64,000 nucleotides of DNA from JAMQKA01 sp031569985 (GCF_031569985.1 NZ_JAMQKA010000021.1:1-64000); one strand, 5' to 3'. Counted from the stretch's first letter, positions 27,427-36,710 are shown. Numbers and translations are program-made. The notes: generated by a model from the sequence alone, not told the origin.

Positions 27427-29292
27427 CTATGCGTTTGATTTCGACGGGATCGCAGCCTTAATTTCCTGTTTGAGTTCTTCTACTCCAAACGGACGGCCTT
27501 TGATTTTATTGATCCCGATAGCTTTCATCTGGAACTTGTCGCGGATCAACCGGACCAGCTGTCCATTGTTAATTTCGGGAACCAGTACATTGTCATACCC
27601 CTTCAGCAACTCTTCCAGGTTGCGTGGAAAAGGTGAGATGTACTGCAGATGAATATGAGACACATCCATACCCTCTGTGCGCAACTCGTGAACCGCTGTT
27701 CGAATAGAGCCATAAGTTGATCCCCAGCCGAGCACAACTGTTTCACCGTTCTCAACACCATTATCCACTTCCTGCGGCGGAATAAAGTCGGCAATTTTGT
27801 CCCGCTTGGCCTCACGCTGCATGACCATCTTCTCATGGTTGTCGGGATCGTAGGAGACATCACCAGTAAGGTCCTCTTTCTCAAGTCCACCCACGCGGTG
27901 TTCCAGCCCTTTTGTTCCCGGAATTGACCAGGATCGTACGAACCGATCATCACGGACATACGGCAGGAATTTCTCTCCATCTCCGTTGGTTCTTGCCGGC
28001 TCAAACTTGATTTCTATCTCTTTGAGATCCTGCGTCTGTGGAAACTTCCACGGCTCCGATCCGTTGGCAAGGTATCCATCCGAGAGGAACATGACGGGAA
28101 TCATATGTTCAAGAGCTATTCGACACGCTTCAAAAACCATGTTGTAACAATCGGCAGGTGAACGCGGAGCCACAATAGCAGCCGGACTCTCACCATTACG
28201 ACCATACATCGCCTGCATCAGGTCGGCCTGCTCGGTTTTGGTCGGCATACCTGTTGAGGGACCTGCGCGCTGAATATTCAGTACAACCAGCGGCAGCTCC
28301 AGCATCACAGCCAACCCGATCGCCTCTCCTTTCAAGGCAATTCCGGGTCCGGAGGAACTGGTTACTCCCAGGCTACCACCAAAGGCTGCGCCGATAGCAG
28401 AACTAACAGCCGCGATCTCATCTTCCGCCTGGAACGTATAAACGCCAAAATGTTTCTGCTTTGACAAACCGTGCAGAATATCTGAAGCCGGGGTAATTGG
28501 ATAGGATCCAAAAAACAGGGGCAGCTTGCTCTGGTGTGCTGCAGAAACGAGACCCAGAACCGTTGCATCGGTACCCGTAATATTGCGATACGTTCCGGGT
28601 TCCAGGGAAGCTTCTTTAACGGAGTAACGTGAACTGAATACCTCGGTGGTTTCTCCGTAGTGATACCCTTCCTTTAGCACCTTGACATTGGCTTCGGCAA
28701 TATCCGGCTTGTCTTTGAATTTCTTTTCCAGGAAGGAAATTGTAGAATCCAGAGGGCGGCTGTACATCCAGTACAACAGTCCCAGAACAAACATATTCTT
28801 ACACCGCTCCTTATCCTTGTACCCGAGATCGCTTTCAGAGAGACTCTCCTTGGTCAGCTTTGTAACATCGATCTCAAGTACGTTGTATTGCGAGAGCGTA
28901 TCATCTTCAAGTGGACTGACATCACCCTCGTAGTTAGCCAAATTCAGGTTGCGGCTGTCGAAGCCGGAGGTATTGGCGATGATGGTACCGCCCTTGTTCA
29001 GCAGCGACAGGTTTGCAATCAAGGCTGCAACGTTCATAACCACCAGCACATCACACTTGTCACCGGGTGTCAAAATCTCTTTACTTCCGAAATGGAGTTG
29101 AAAAGAAGAAACACCTGGAACAGTTCCAGCTGGTGCGCGAATCTCCGCTGGAAATTCAGGGAGTGTTCGCAGGTCATTGCCTTCCAAAGCGGTGGTATTG
29201 GTAAAAAGAGAACCGGTAAGCTGCATTCCATCACCGGAATCTCCGGCAAATCGAATGGTTACTTCTTCCCGTTCTGTGGACGTTTGACTCAT
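27427..29292 (-). CDS. korA: 2-oxoacid:ferredoxin oxidoreductase, fused gamma-alpha subunit
   Basis: 621 residues, the size of the gamma-alpha fusion form. The N-terminal gamma domain is marked by VTIRFAGDSGDGMQLTGSLF. The alpha (pyrimidine-binding) part starts near residue 245 (LFFGSYPITPASDILHGLSK) and includes FQAEDEIAAVSSAIGAAFGG and TSSSGPGIALKGEAIGLAV. The C-terminal transketolase-like domain has VLGWGSTYGSIRTAV. It pairs with KorB for oxidative or reductive 2-oxoacid metabolism. ATG at 29292. Confidence 0.95.
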   Translation of the reverse strand: MSQTSTEREEVTIRFAGDSGDGMQLTGSLFTNTTALEGNDLRTLPEFPAEIRAPAGTVPGVSSFQLHFGSKEILTPGDKCDVLVVMNVAALIANLSLLNKGGTIIANTSGFDSRNLNLANYEGDVSPLEDDTLSQYNVLEIDVTKLTKESLSESDLGYKDKERCKNMFVLGLLYWMYSRPLDSTISFLEKKFKDKPDIAEANVKVLKEGYHYGETTEVFSSRYSVKEASLEPGTYRNITGTDATVLGLVSAAHQSKLPLFFGSYPITPASDILHGLSKQKHFGVYTFQAEDEIAAVSSAIGAAFGGSLGVTSSSGPGIALKGEAIGLAVMLELPLVVLNIQRAGPSTGMPTKTEQADLMQAMYGRNGESPAAIVAPRSPADCYNMVFEACRIALEHMIPVMFLSDGYLANGSEPWKFPQTQDLKEIEIKFEPARTNGDGEKFLPYVRDDRFVRSWSIPGTKGLEHRVGGLEKEDLTGDVSYDPDNHEKMVMQREAKRDKIADFIPPQEVDNGVENGETVVLGWGSTYGSIRTAVHELRTEGMDVSHIHLQYISPFPRNLEELLKGYDNVLVPEINNGQLVRLIRDKFQMKAIGINKIKGRPFGVEELKQEIKAAIPSKSNA

Positions 29293-29610
29293 TGTTTAAA
29301 AGCTAGACTTTATTAAATCCTAATTACATGCCAAAGGTACGTAATTTGAATGAGATTTATTAAAAAACGGTTCCCGGGTTTCCACTATTGAATACACACC
29401 ACTACCATGAAAACGTTCCTAAATAAATAATTCTTATCCCTATTTGTCCTTATTTTTATACATATAATACTCATATAACCTAATTATATTAACTTTATGA
29501 GTTTTCAAGAGATATCACTCAATAGCTCAAATATGACAAATGCTGAGCGTGACATGCTATCGGAGTAGTCTTACAGTGCATTGAGCGCATATTAATTTGT
29601 GGTAACTGGA
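29293..29610. other. AT-rich gap between korA and the repeat lipoprotein
   Basis: 318 bp, markedly AT-rich (about 29420-29500), without open frames of interest, strong hairpins or recognised repeats. It must contain the korA promoter on the minus strand, but no clear hexamers are visible. Confidence 0.5.
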
Positions 29611-30567
29611 CTAGGACCCGGTCTCAAATTCCTGAATCGTACCATATCCACCAACAACAATGATTCGGTTACGCGCCCCCCAAATGTCTGTGAGATTCCA
29701 TCTCGTTACATACGGCTGCTCCCTCCAAACGTTTCCCTGGTACCTCATAATGGTGCCGTTGACTCCCACTGCATAAATATTATTATCCGAGTTTCCCCAT
29801 ATCCCATACAGTCCATCCTTTGTCTTGCTGTCAATCTTCGCCCATTCGGTTCCGTTATAATGTAGCATTGTCCCACCCGAACCAACCGCATACACACTCT
29901 CTCCAGATAGTCCCCAAATTGTATACAAGGGCGGGAAATCCGAGGCAATACTGGTCCATTCGGAACCATCATAATGGAGTATGACCCCGTCGGAACTGAC
30001 GGCAAATACATTGTCTTTGGAGGGACCCCATATGTCATTAATCTGCTCAAGCTCCGGGTGCGCCATCGACTGCCATTCTGTTCCATCAAAATGCAGGATA
30101 GAGGCACCTGACCGAGCCACAAACAGGTTATCCGCGGCACTACCCCATATGGCAGTAAGGTTTTGTGTAGCCGGAATCTGAAGCGGTTTCCAGCCTTTTC
30201 CATCATAATGTAAAGTAGTCCCGGTAGAACCGATGGCATACACGTTGTCTGAGGCGCTTCCCCAAACATCAGTTAGCGTAATATCAATCCCGGTTTCCAT
30301 CTGAATCCATTCGACGCCGTCGTTGTGCAAAATCGTCCCATTTGAACCAACCACAAAAATATTGTTTACAGAACTGCCCCATATGGCATTGTAGTATTCA
30401 TTGGGTCCCGGAAATTCGACCGGCTCTCTACCTATGGCAGGATCCTGGCTAAGATCGGTACAGGCTGGGATTGTTATAATTGTTGTAAGGACTACAGCCA
30501 TTGACGGCATACCAATTGCTCCCCCAAAGATGCGTGACAAGATGGTATGGAAAAGTTTATTCACCAT
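29611..30567 (-). CDS. Lipoprotein with seven WGS...VGxxGTxLHYDG repeats
   Basis: 318 residues. The N-terminus carries a lipobox-like site (ITIPAC near residue 36); the start could be the ATG near 30510 rather than 30567. The mature part is seven tandem repeats of about 38-40 residues, each with a core like WGSASDNVYAIGSTGTTLHY followed by DG-xx-W. Seven such beta-rich units are consistent with a seven-bladed beta-propeller. Related proteins occur on many bacterial surfaces; ligand and role are unknown. The last repeat is shortened (WGARNRIIVVGGYGT). Single-gene unit. Confidence 0.8.
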   Translation of the reverse strand: MVNKLFHTILSRIFGGAIGMPSMAVVLTTIITIPACTDLSQDPAIGREPVEFPGPNEYYNAIWGSSVNNIFVVGSNGTILHNDGVEWIQMETGIDITLTDVWGSASDNVYAIGSTGTTLHYDGKGWKPLQIPATQNLTAIWGSAADNLFVARSGASILHFDGTEWQSMAHPELEQINDIWGPSKDNVFAVSSDGVILHYDGSEWTSIASDFPPLYTIWGLSGESVYAVGSGGTMLHYNGTEWAKIDSKTKDGLYGIWGNSDNNIYAVGVNGTIMRYQGNVWREQPYVTRWNLTDIWGARNRIIVVGGYGTIQEFETGS

Positions 30568-30848
30568 AGCTGAATTGCTGTTTCAACCAATATAGCAGGA
30601 TTATCGATTAATTTTAAGGATGCTGTTTACACAGAAAAAAGAAGCCAACAATTGACTCCCCCTTGGTTTCGCCACAATGTAGCCCCCTTTAGCCCTTTTC
30701 ATGGTAGTGTTCCTTGTTGTGTGACCAAATCCGCCGGCAGGCGGAGTATAGAACTTTACAAATTAATAAAATACATCTCCGAGGCTGTCCGGAAAGTATT
30801 ACTCAAGATCAGGGTTCCTAATAATTTAGTTGAGACGTCTATATATGT

Positions 30849-30994
30849 ATTGGTCAATCCTCTTTGTCCTTCACGCCAGTGGGCGGACAAGCTCTTATCC
30901 AAGGAGGAACTCTTGGGTAAAACTTCCTTGAATGCATCAAAGGCAAGTGCCGATGTCCCTCTTGGAGAAGAGGGATTTAGGGAGATTGACCAAT
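30849..30994. mobile_element. MITE-like element, 146 bp
   Basis: ATTGGTCAATC (30849-30859) and GATTGACCAAT (30984-30994) are perfect inverted ends. Inside are a CGCC-AGTG-GGCG hairpin (30874-30885) and a perfect TCCCTCTT-GGAG-AAGAGGGA hairpin (30956-30975). There is no open frame, so it would need help from a transposase elsewhere. No target duplication is obvious. Confidence 0.45.
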
Positions 30995-31052
30995 CTTCAA
31001 CTATTTAGGTGGAATACTTACCAATTTAGACTTTTGGGATAACCTCGAACCC

Positions 31053-31127
31053 GATGCTCCGCGTCAATACCCTATAAATTTGGACGCAGAGCGTCACTCT
31101 GGGGTACCGCCGCAGAGCGACGGTACC
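31053..31127. repeat. Pair of REP-like hairpins with CGCAGAGCG core
   Basis: First hairpin: GATGCTCCGCGTC (31053-31065) with GACGCAGAGCGTC (31083-31095), 11 of 13 positions complementary. Second: GGTACCG (31103-31109) with CGGTACC (31121-31127) around CCGCAGAGCGA. Both contain CGCAGAGCG and probably belong to one palindromic repeat family. Confidence 0.5.
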
Positions 31128-31196
31128 AAGCAAATATTCATGAACCGGGACACCAGTAAAATCCAAGAGTGGGGGGATCCCTCAAGCAATTCCTAA

Positions 31197-34100
31197 TTAA
31201 TCCATCCCCAACCCACAACTGCACTGTATCACGCCACCGGTTCGGGCGTTGGTATCGGCGTGCCAGTCAAAATGGCTGGGATTATAACCCTCCTGCTCCC
31301 ACCAGAACGGCAATCTTTTTTGAGGATGATTCCCAATCTCATTCATCGTTGCAGAATCATACAGCCGGCCATTCACCATGGTGTAGCGGACGTTTTCGGT
31401 TTGACGGATGTCCTCCAGTGGGTTGCCATCCAACACAATCAGATCCGCCAGCTTGCCCTCTTCGATGGAACCGAAGGCATGATCCATGCCAATATATTCC
31501 GCCCCGTTGATAGTCGCGGTCCGCAGGGCCTCCATCGCTGTCATACCGCCCTGGTGGAACATCCACAACTCCCAGTGAGCGCCGAGCCCCTGCAGCTGCC
31601 CGTGAGCACCAAGATTTACGGTCACGCCCTCTCTGTACAGCTCTTTTGCCAATGATGCACTTTCTATGTGCCCGATTTCATATTCCTCCTGTGGAATCAT
31701 CTTGCGGTGGCGGGACCGGGAATCCACAATCGATCGGGGTGTGAAATTGAGCAGGCGCTCTTTCTCCCAGACCTTGGTATGCTGATACCAATAATATTCG
31801 CCACTAACACTGCCGTAATTTACTACCAGTGTTGGCGTATACCCGGTGCCGCTTTCTCCCCAGAGCGTTTTTACATCATCATATGCCGGGTAAATCGGGA
31901 TGTTGTGCTCAATACCGGTGTGCCCGTCCAGGATCATGCTCATATTATGTGTAAACGTGGATCCTCCCTCAGGCATCACCATTACCTCGAGCTCACGCGC
32001 TGCCTTCATCACCTGCTGGCGCTGGTTACGCCGCGGCTGGTTGTAGCTTTTGACAGAAAAAGCTCCATATGCCTTGGTTCGCTCAATAGCTGACTTGGCA
32101 TCTTCATAGCTGTTGATAACCGCTTTGAACTCGGCATCCGCTCCGTACAGAATGCGCCCGGTGGAAAAGATACGCGCTCCGACCATATTCCCGGCTTTCA
32201 CCATCTCTGCCTGCGAGAAAATCATGTCGGAATTGGCAGAGGGATCGTGTGCGGTGGTCACGCCGTATGCCAGGTTCGCAAAGTACTCCCACTGCTGCTG
32301 TGGACTCAGTCCCTGCCGAAAGTTACCGATATGGGCGTGCACATCTACGATGCCGGGCATAATTGTTTTGCCGCTTACGTCAATAACCTCGGCCCCGGAT
32401 GGGATCTCAACCTCCCCCGCTGGTCCAACTGCTTCTATGAGATTCTCATTGACGATAACGGTCCCTTTCTCAATAACACGATCTTGATCATCAATCGTGA
32501 TAATACGTCCCCCGGTCAAGGCAATGGTTCCAGTGGGCTTGTCGAACTGCAGTTCCAGATTTATGGCTGTCCCCTCCTTGACGTCCAGCGGCAGTTCTCT
32601 ATCGCTATCCTGTGCCCCTTCTTCCAGGAAATTGAAGGCGTTCTGCAGGCTCACTGAAAAATACTCCTCTCCCAGCGTCCAGTGTAGGCTTTCGCTGTCG
32701 GCCGACCAGTGCAGATTCATGCCCGCATCTTCGGCTACGTGGGTAACCGGGATCGCATCGGTGTCAGCACTCAGGGTGATGTCGATACCTGTCTGTGGAA
32801 ATGGGGCGATATACACTTTGAAAAGCTCATTAAAGGCCACCCACTTGTTATCGGGACTTACCACAAAATTATTGGCATACTTTGAGGTAAAATGGGTTCT
32901 CTCGTCGTTTCCGGACAGGTCAACACTCTTAAATGCATTGTCGAGGTATGACCCACCCAGGAAAAAGATCCGCTTCCCGTCGGCACTGAACTGGGGATCA
33001 GTCCCTTCCTCAGTGACCAGCTGTCTCTCTCCTCCATTGGCAGGCATAGTGTAAATGCCCGTATCTTTGGTATAGGTGTGCCCCTGGTGATCATTTCCAT
33101 CCTCCAGGCGGAACAGTATCGTATTCCCTTCAGGTGAGAATGACGGATTCCGGTAAATGCCCTTTTCTTCGGTTATCTTTTGTGATTGGGGATCAGATTC
33201 ATTCAAAGATAGCGACTTGATCGCACCCTTTGCGGTATCACTCCATGTGGTGTAGATCAGGCGGTCACCACTTGGAGAAAAAGCGGGTTCAAACTCCAAA
33301 TAGTTACTATCTGTTAATCGCTGGGGAGTACCGTTGGGAAGCTCTTTCTTCCACAGTTTGCCAGCCGCATTGAACACCAACAGCTTTCCATCTGGTGAAG
33401 TCACGGCATGGCGAATAGCTTTGGCGGTAAACTCTTCGGGCGCTGGATCCTGGGTAAAGCTCACTGCGTCATAGATTTTGTGCTTGGCACTCGCTTTAAA
33501 AGGGATAACCTCTTCTTCCAGCGTCTCCACATTCAGCTTATGGATTTTGCCCTTGGCCCAGAACACAAGATGCTCGCCGTCGGGCGTCCAGTCCATGTTT
33601 GTGTAGGGACCAAAGATCGCCCATGCCTCCTGCTGGTCTTTACTGAGTTGATCGTACACAGGCTTCTCAACACCGGTTTCCAGATCGTGAATATACAGCA
33701 CGCTCTTGGTGCGCACCCTTCTGACAAAGGCCATCTTCTTGCCATCGGGAGAAATCGTCGGGCTGATGGCTCCCCCCGTGCCGCCGGTAATACGCTCGGT
33801 CTCCCCGGTCTCGCGGTCATATCGCTGGATCTGGTAAATCTGGCTGTTGGGATCCTTGTTGTACTGAAAATGCCCGCCGGGATAGACTGATTCACTGTAA
33901 TACACATACCGGCCATCGGGCGAAACGTATGGCTGCCCCAAATCCTGCTGTTCGTTGTTCTTCTCTACAAGCTGCACGCCCGATCCGCCGCTTTTATGGT
34001 ACAGCCAGAGCTCTCCGGCACCCAGTGAACGGGTCGAAGTAAAATGCTTTTTGGCGATCAAGTAGTCTCCTTCCGGCGACCAGACGGCGTTGTTCAGCAA

Positions 34101-34502
34101 TCGAAAATCCTCTTTTGTAACCTGCCTGGCATCACTGCCGTCTCGGTCCATCACCCAGATATTATCGGCTCCACCGGCATCGCTGGTAAAGGATATCTGG
34201 CTGCCGTCGGGACTGAATCGCGGCTGAATTGCATAGGCCAGACCTTCCCGCAGGAGCTCTGCCTCTCCCCCTCCGATCGGCATAATGTAGATATCGCCCA
34301 GCAGGTCAAACACAATCTCTTCTCCATTAGGACTCACATCCAGGTTCATCCAGGTGCCTTCATCGGTAGTAATGGTCACCTCTTTATGAGGCCCACCGGG
34401 ATCGGTCACATCCCACTTTTCCTCTTCCTCATCCTGGGCATAGAGTGTTGGGGACACTGTTAACAGGTATACTAGAGACAGAAAGGGTATAAAACGTTTC
34501 AT
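31197..34502 (-). CDS. Amidohydrolase with N-terminal TolB-like propeller
   Basis: 1101 residues. Signal peptide about 1-22 (ending LYAQ). Residues 45-640 are WD40/PD40-like propeller repeats (ISPDGKKMAFVRR, FSPDGSQISFTSD, WSPEGDYLIAKK and others). From about 660 comes an amidohydrolase: GGRIITIDDQDRVIEKGTV, then the metal motif DVHAHIG (about 725), a carboxylated-Lys-type region, and LADLIVLDGNPLEDIRQ near the end. It is probably a secreted or periplasmic hydrolase of cyclic amides or dipeptides, with the propeller guiding the substrate; the substrate is unknown. This fusion recurs in Bacteroidota. Single-gene unit. Confidence 0.9.
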   Translation of the reverse strand: MKRFIPFLSLVYLLTVSPTLYAQDEEEEKWDVTDPGGPHKEVTITTDEGTWMNLDVSPNGEEIVFDLLGDIYIMPIGGGEAELLREGLAYAIQPRFSPDGSQISFTSDAGGADNIWVMDRDGSDARQVTKEDFRLLNNAVWSPEGDYLIAKKHFTSTRSLGAGELWLYHKSGGSGVQLVEKNNEQQDLGQPYVSPDGRYVYYSESVYPGGHFQYNKDPNSQIYQIQRYDRETGETERITGGTGGAISPTISPDGKKMAFVRRVRTKSVLYIHDLETGVEKPVYDQLSKDQQEAWAIFGPYTNMDWTPDGEHLVFWAKGKIHKLNVETLEEEVIPFKASAKHKIYDAVSFTQDPAPEEFTAKAIRHAVTSPDGKLLVFNAAGKLWKKELPNGTPQRLTDSNYLEFEPAFSPSGDRLIYTTWSDTAKGAIKSLSLNESDPQSQKITEEKGIYRNPSFSPEGNTILFRLEDGNDHQGHTYTKDTGIYTMPANGGERQLVTEEGTDPQFSADGKRIFFLGGSYLDNAFKSVDLSGNDERTHFTSKYANNFVVSPDNKWVAFNELFKVYIAPFPQTGIDITLSADTDAIPVTHVAEDAGMNLHWSADSESLHWTLGEEYFSVSLQNAFNFLEEGAQDSDRELPLDVKEGTAINLELQFDKPTGTIALTGGRIITIDDQDRVIEKGTVIVNENLIEAVGPAGEVEIPSGAEVIDVSGKTIMPGIVDVHAHIGNFRQGLSPQQQWEYFANLAYGVTTAHDPSANSDMIFSQAEMVKAGNMVGARIFSTGRILYGADAEFKAVINSYEDAKSAIERTKAYGAFSVKSYNQPRRNQRQQVMKAARELEVMVMPEGGSTFTHNMSMILDGHTGIEHNIPIYPAYDDVKTLWGESGTGYTPTLVVNYGSVSGEYYWYQHTKVWEKERLLNFTPRSIVDSRSRHRKMIPQEEYEIGHIESASLAKELYREGVTVNLGAHGQLQGLGAHWELWMFHQGGMTAMEALRTATINGAEYIGMDHAFGSIEEGKLADLIVLDGNPLEDIRQTENVRYTMVNGRLYDSATMNEIGNHPQKRLPFWWEQEGYNPSHFDWHADTNARTGGVIQCSCGLGMD

Positions 34503-34697
34503 AACATGTATTAGCTGACATTGAAGATGAATTGGCTCAATGTAAAAAATTTAGGGGGAGAATAGACAGGCTTAAAAAGTTTTTATCTTAAAAGCAGGTA
34601 TGAGAATAGGCCCATCGATTTATTTCAAACTGCCGGTTCATTGGGAGAGCTACCTCGGTACAACATTATACGAACAAAGTTATCCTGTCACCATTGG

Positions 34698-34786
34698 AAT
34701 CAGGATAGGCAGGATTAGAAGATTTGCTGGATTACTTCTTATGCAGCATTACATCCTGTCATCCTCAAATCCTGTAAATCCCGGTT
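34698..34786. repeat. AACCGGGAT-type inverted element, decayed copy
   Basis: The right end, read on the minus strand (AACCGGGATTTACAGGATT), matches the left end of the element at 36711-36801. The left end here (AATCAGGATAGGCAGGATTA) is its degenerate inverted partner. Length about 89 bp, no coding capacity. Confidence 0.5.
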
Positions 34787-34858
34787 CCAATTTTTTGTTC
34801 ACCTCGTACACGTGCTTCACCTCTCATCGTGAGGGGCAGACACCTCCAATATTCAATG

Positions 34859-35106
34859 TCAGGCCGTCATTAAGGTTATACGAGGTAGTCATATAGGTAA
34901 TATGACGCCGTCGGACGGTCTATACGACGATAGTCAGATAGGCTATTCGACGGTAGTCAGATTGGCTGTTTGACGGTAGTCAGATTGGCTGTTTGACTAT
35001 CGTCACGTAGGGTAATTGACGGTAGTCAAACAGGGTATGCGAGGGCCCTGACATAGACCGTGTCAGGGCCTGACGAAGCCTGTGTGAGGTCCCTGGGGCG
35101 AATAGC
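34859..35106. repeat. Tandem array of about eleven 22-23 bp units with GAC-N4-GTC dyads
   Basis: Units begin near 34859, 34882, 34904, 34926, 34949, 34972, 34995, 35018, 35041, 35064 and 35086. The units at 34949 and 34972 are identical 23-mers. Five successive units (34926 to 35018) start with a perfect dyad GAC-N4-GTC, as in TGACGGTAGTCA and TGACTATCGTCA, exactly 23 bp apart. Flanking units are degenerate. There are no spacers, so it is not CRISPR. Confidence 0.75.
35044..35070. repeat. Strong hairpin at the right part of the array
   Basis: GGCCCTGACA (35044-35053) and TGTCAGGGCC (35061-35070) are perfect 10-bp complements with a 7-nt loop. No T run follows on either strand, so it is not a standard terminator. 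It keeps the TGAC/GTCA element of the array inside its stem. Confidence 0.7.
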
Positions 35107-35189
35107 GCGAGTGCCAAGATGAATTTTGGGGCAGGTCTGCAAGAATAAAACACTTGCTTATTCAGCCATCATTGAACAGTCCCGTACCG

Positions 35190-36464
35190 CTACCCCTCAA
35201 GCAACTCCGCAATGCCCTTGTACATTGTCGAAAGTTCATCACGCGTAGTGCAATACGGCGGCATCAGGTAGAGCACATTCCCGAGCGGTCGCAGCAGTAG
35301 GCCGTGATTCACGGACTCTTTTTTGATGTGGTTGGCCACTTCATTCAGGTAGCCGTCCTCATCTTCATTGTCTATTTCTATGGCAGCGATGGTGCCGGTT
35401 ACCCGTTGTTTCTTTAGCTTGGAATGATCCATAAGCTGGTCCAGCTCCTCCCGATGCCACTGCTCCATGGCGCTGAAGGTGGGCTCGTTTTCCTCCATCA
35501 GCTCCATCGAAGCGATTGCAGCGGCACAGCCAATCGGGTTTGCGGTGTAACTGTGACCGTGCCAGAATGTTTTCATCGGATCAGAGCTATTAAACGCTTC
35601 GTATATCTCATCTGAGCAGACGGTGATAGAAAGCGGGAGCGATCCACCGGTGAGTCCTTTAGCAAGGCAGATGATATCGGGCTCCACTTGGGCGCGATCG
35701 GACGCAAACCAGTGGCCTGTGCGGCCAAAGCCGGTCATCACCTCATCAAACAGCAACAGTGTGCCATACTGGCGATTCACCCAGTGCAGCTTCTGTAGAA
35801 AGCTTGTGCGACACATCCGCATGCCGCCGGCCCCCTGGATAAGAGGCTCAATCATGATGCCAGCATACTTATCCGGATTTTCATTAAGCATAGCCTCGAG
35901 TTGCTCGATAACGGCATCCTCTTTGTCTCCAGCTTCATCGTCGCCGATCCAGGTCTGGGGATACGGCAGGAACTCTACATCAAAGAGAAGCTCACTAAAC
36001 ACCTCGGTAAACATCGAGCGGGCACCGGCCGACATTGCGCCGAAGGTGTCGCCGTGGTAGGCCCCCTCAAAACAGATAAATGTCTTGCGCTCCTCCCCCC
36101 TGTTTTTCCAGTACTGCCATGCCATCTTCATGCCCACTTCCACGGCTGTGGAGCCATCATCCGAATAGAACACGCGGTTTAAATCGCCGGGCAGCCGGTT
36201 GGTCACTTGTTCGGCAACTTTTTCGGCGGGATCGTGCGTAAAGTTGGCGAAGATCACCTGCTCCAGCTTTTTGGCCTGTTCGTGGATGGCCTCAGCGATT
36301 TTGGGATGCGCATGCCCGTGGATATTGACCCACCAGCTGGAGATACAGTCCATGATGCGGCGTCCGTCTTCCAGCTCCAGCCACAGGCCATCGCCTTTTG
36401 TTACTTTCAGTGGTTCGGGTGCGTCTTGAATAATAGTGAAGGGATACCAGATGTTCTTGTGCAT
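35190..36464 (-). CDS. bioA: Adenosylmethionine-8-amino-7-oxononanoate aminotransferase
   Basis: 424 residues from ATG 36464; the frame is open to 36542, but the family start is MHKNIWYPFT. Class-III PLP aminotransferase: WWVNIHGHAHPKI, FYSDDGSTAVEVGMKMA, LLFDEVMTGFGRTG (about 240, binding the PLP nitrogen) and the Schiff-base Lys in CLAKGLTGGSLPLS (about 275). FEGAYHGDTFGAMSAG is typical of BioA. It makes 7,8-diaminononanoate from the BioF product using S-adenosylmethionine. It lies 438 bp downstream of bioD on the same strand, separated by repeats. Confidence 0.95.
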   Translation of the reverse strand: MHKNIWYPFTIIQDAPEPLKVTKGDGLWLELEDGRRIMDCISSWWVNIHGHAHPKIAEAIHEQAKKLEQVIFANFTHDPAEKVAEQVTNRLPGDLNRVFYSDDGSTAVEVGMKMAWQYWKNRGEERKTFICFEGAYHGDTFGAMSAGARSMFTEVFSELLFDVEFLPYPQTWIGDDEAGDKEDAVIEQLEAMLNENPDKYAGIMIEPLIQGAGGMRMCRTSFLQKLHWVNRQYGTLLLFDEVMTGFGRTGHWFASDRAQVEPDIICLAKGLTGGSLPLSITVCSDEIYEAFNSSDPMKTFWHGHSYTANPIGCAAAIASMELMEENEPTFSAMEQWHREELDQLMDHSKLKKQRVTGTIAAIEIDNEDEDGYLNEVANHIKKESVNHGLLLRPLGNVLYLMPPYCTTRDELSTMYKGIAELLEG

Positions 36465-36645
36465 CGTCGAGCTCTTTTTTTGTTCTCTGATTTGGTAAGA
36501 ATATCTGCCGGAGAAGTTCTTTAAGTGCACGGGAGAATGCAAGTATTTAAAGGAGGAATATTGGTATTTCCACCCGGTTCTCGGAATGACTCATAATTCT
36601 TTTAGAAGCTCATTTAACAACCGTCTAACGCTGGGATCAATGGGT

Positions 36646-36670
36646 TTAACGTCAGTTCGATATAATAAAT
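36646..36670. repeat. Copy A of a direct repeat flanking bioD
   Basis: TTAACGTCAGTTCGATATAA plus five bases. A near copy, TTAACGTTAGTTCGGTATAA, lies at 37559 on the other side of bioD, in the same orientation. It is short and may be a dispersed motif. Confidence 0.4.
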
Positions 36671-36710
36671 GTTATTGTGGGGATGCAGCGATCCTTCGGG
36701 GGGAAATTAG

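Larger units (their letters stand above)
30568..31196. other. Repeat-rich gap of 629 bp
   Basis: No convincing gene; the open frames here are short and unlike any family. It holds a TCCGCC-GGCA-GGCGGA hairpin (30730-30745), a 146-bp element with 11-bp inverted ends (30849-30994) and two CGCAGAGCG-core hairpins (31053-31127). It looks like a landing zone for short repeats between two minus-strand genes. Confidence 0.6.
34503..35189. other. Repeat-rich gap of 687 bp
   Basis: No gene supported; a 98-codon frame at 34600-34896 is made largely of repeat DNA. It contains a decayed AACCGGGAT-type element (34698-34786), a tandem array of 22-23 bp units (34859-35106) and a strong hairpin within the array (35044-35070). 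It lies between the 3' end of bioA and the upstream side of the amidohydrolase gene. Confidence 0.6.

Noticed and set aside
30652..31008. 118-codon open frame in the repeat-rich gap
   Set aside because: Most of it consists of the inverted-repeat element and other palindromes; no protein features.
34600..34896. 98-codon open frame upstream of the amidohydrolase gene
   Set aside because: It runs through repeat DNA and ends at the start of the dyad array; composition is not gene-like.
34859..35106. CRISPR array
   Set aside because: Units are adjacent and alike, without unique spacers between constant repeats, and no cas gene is near.
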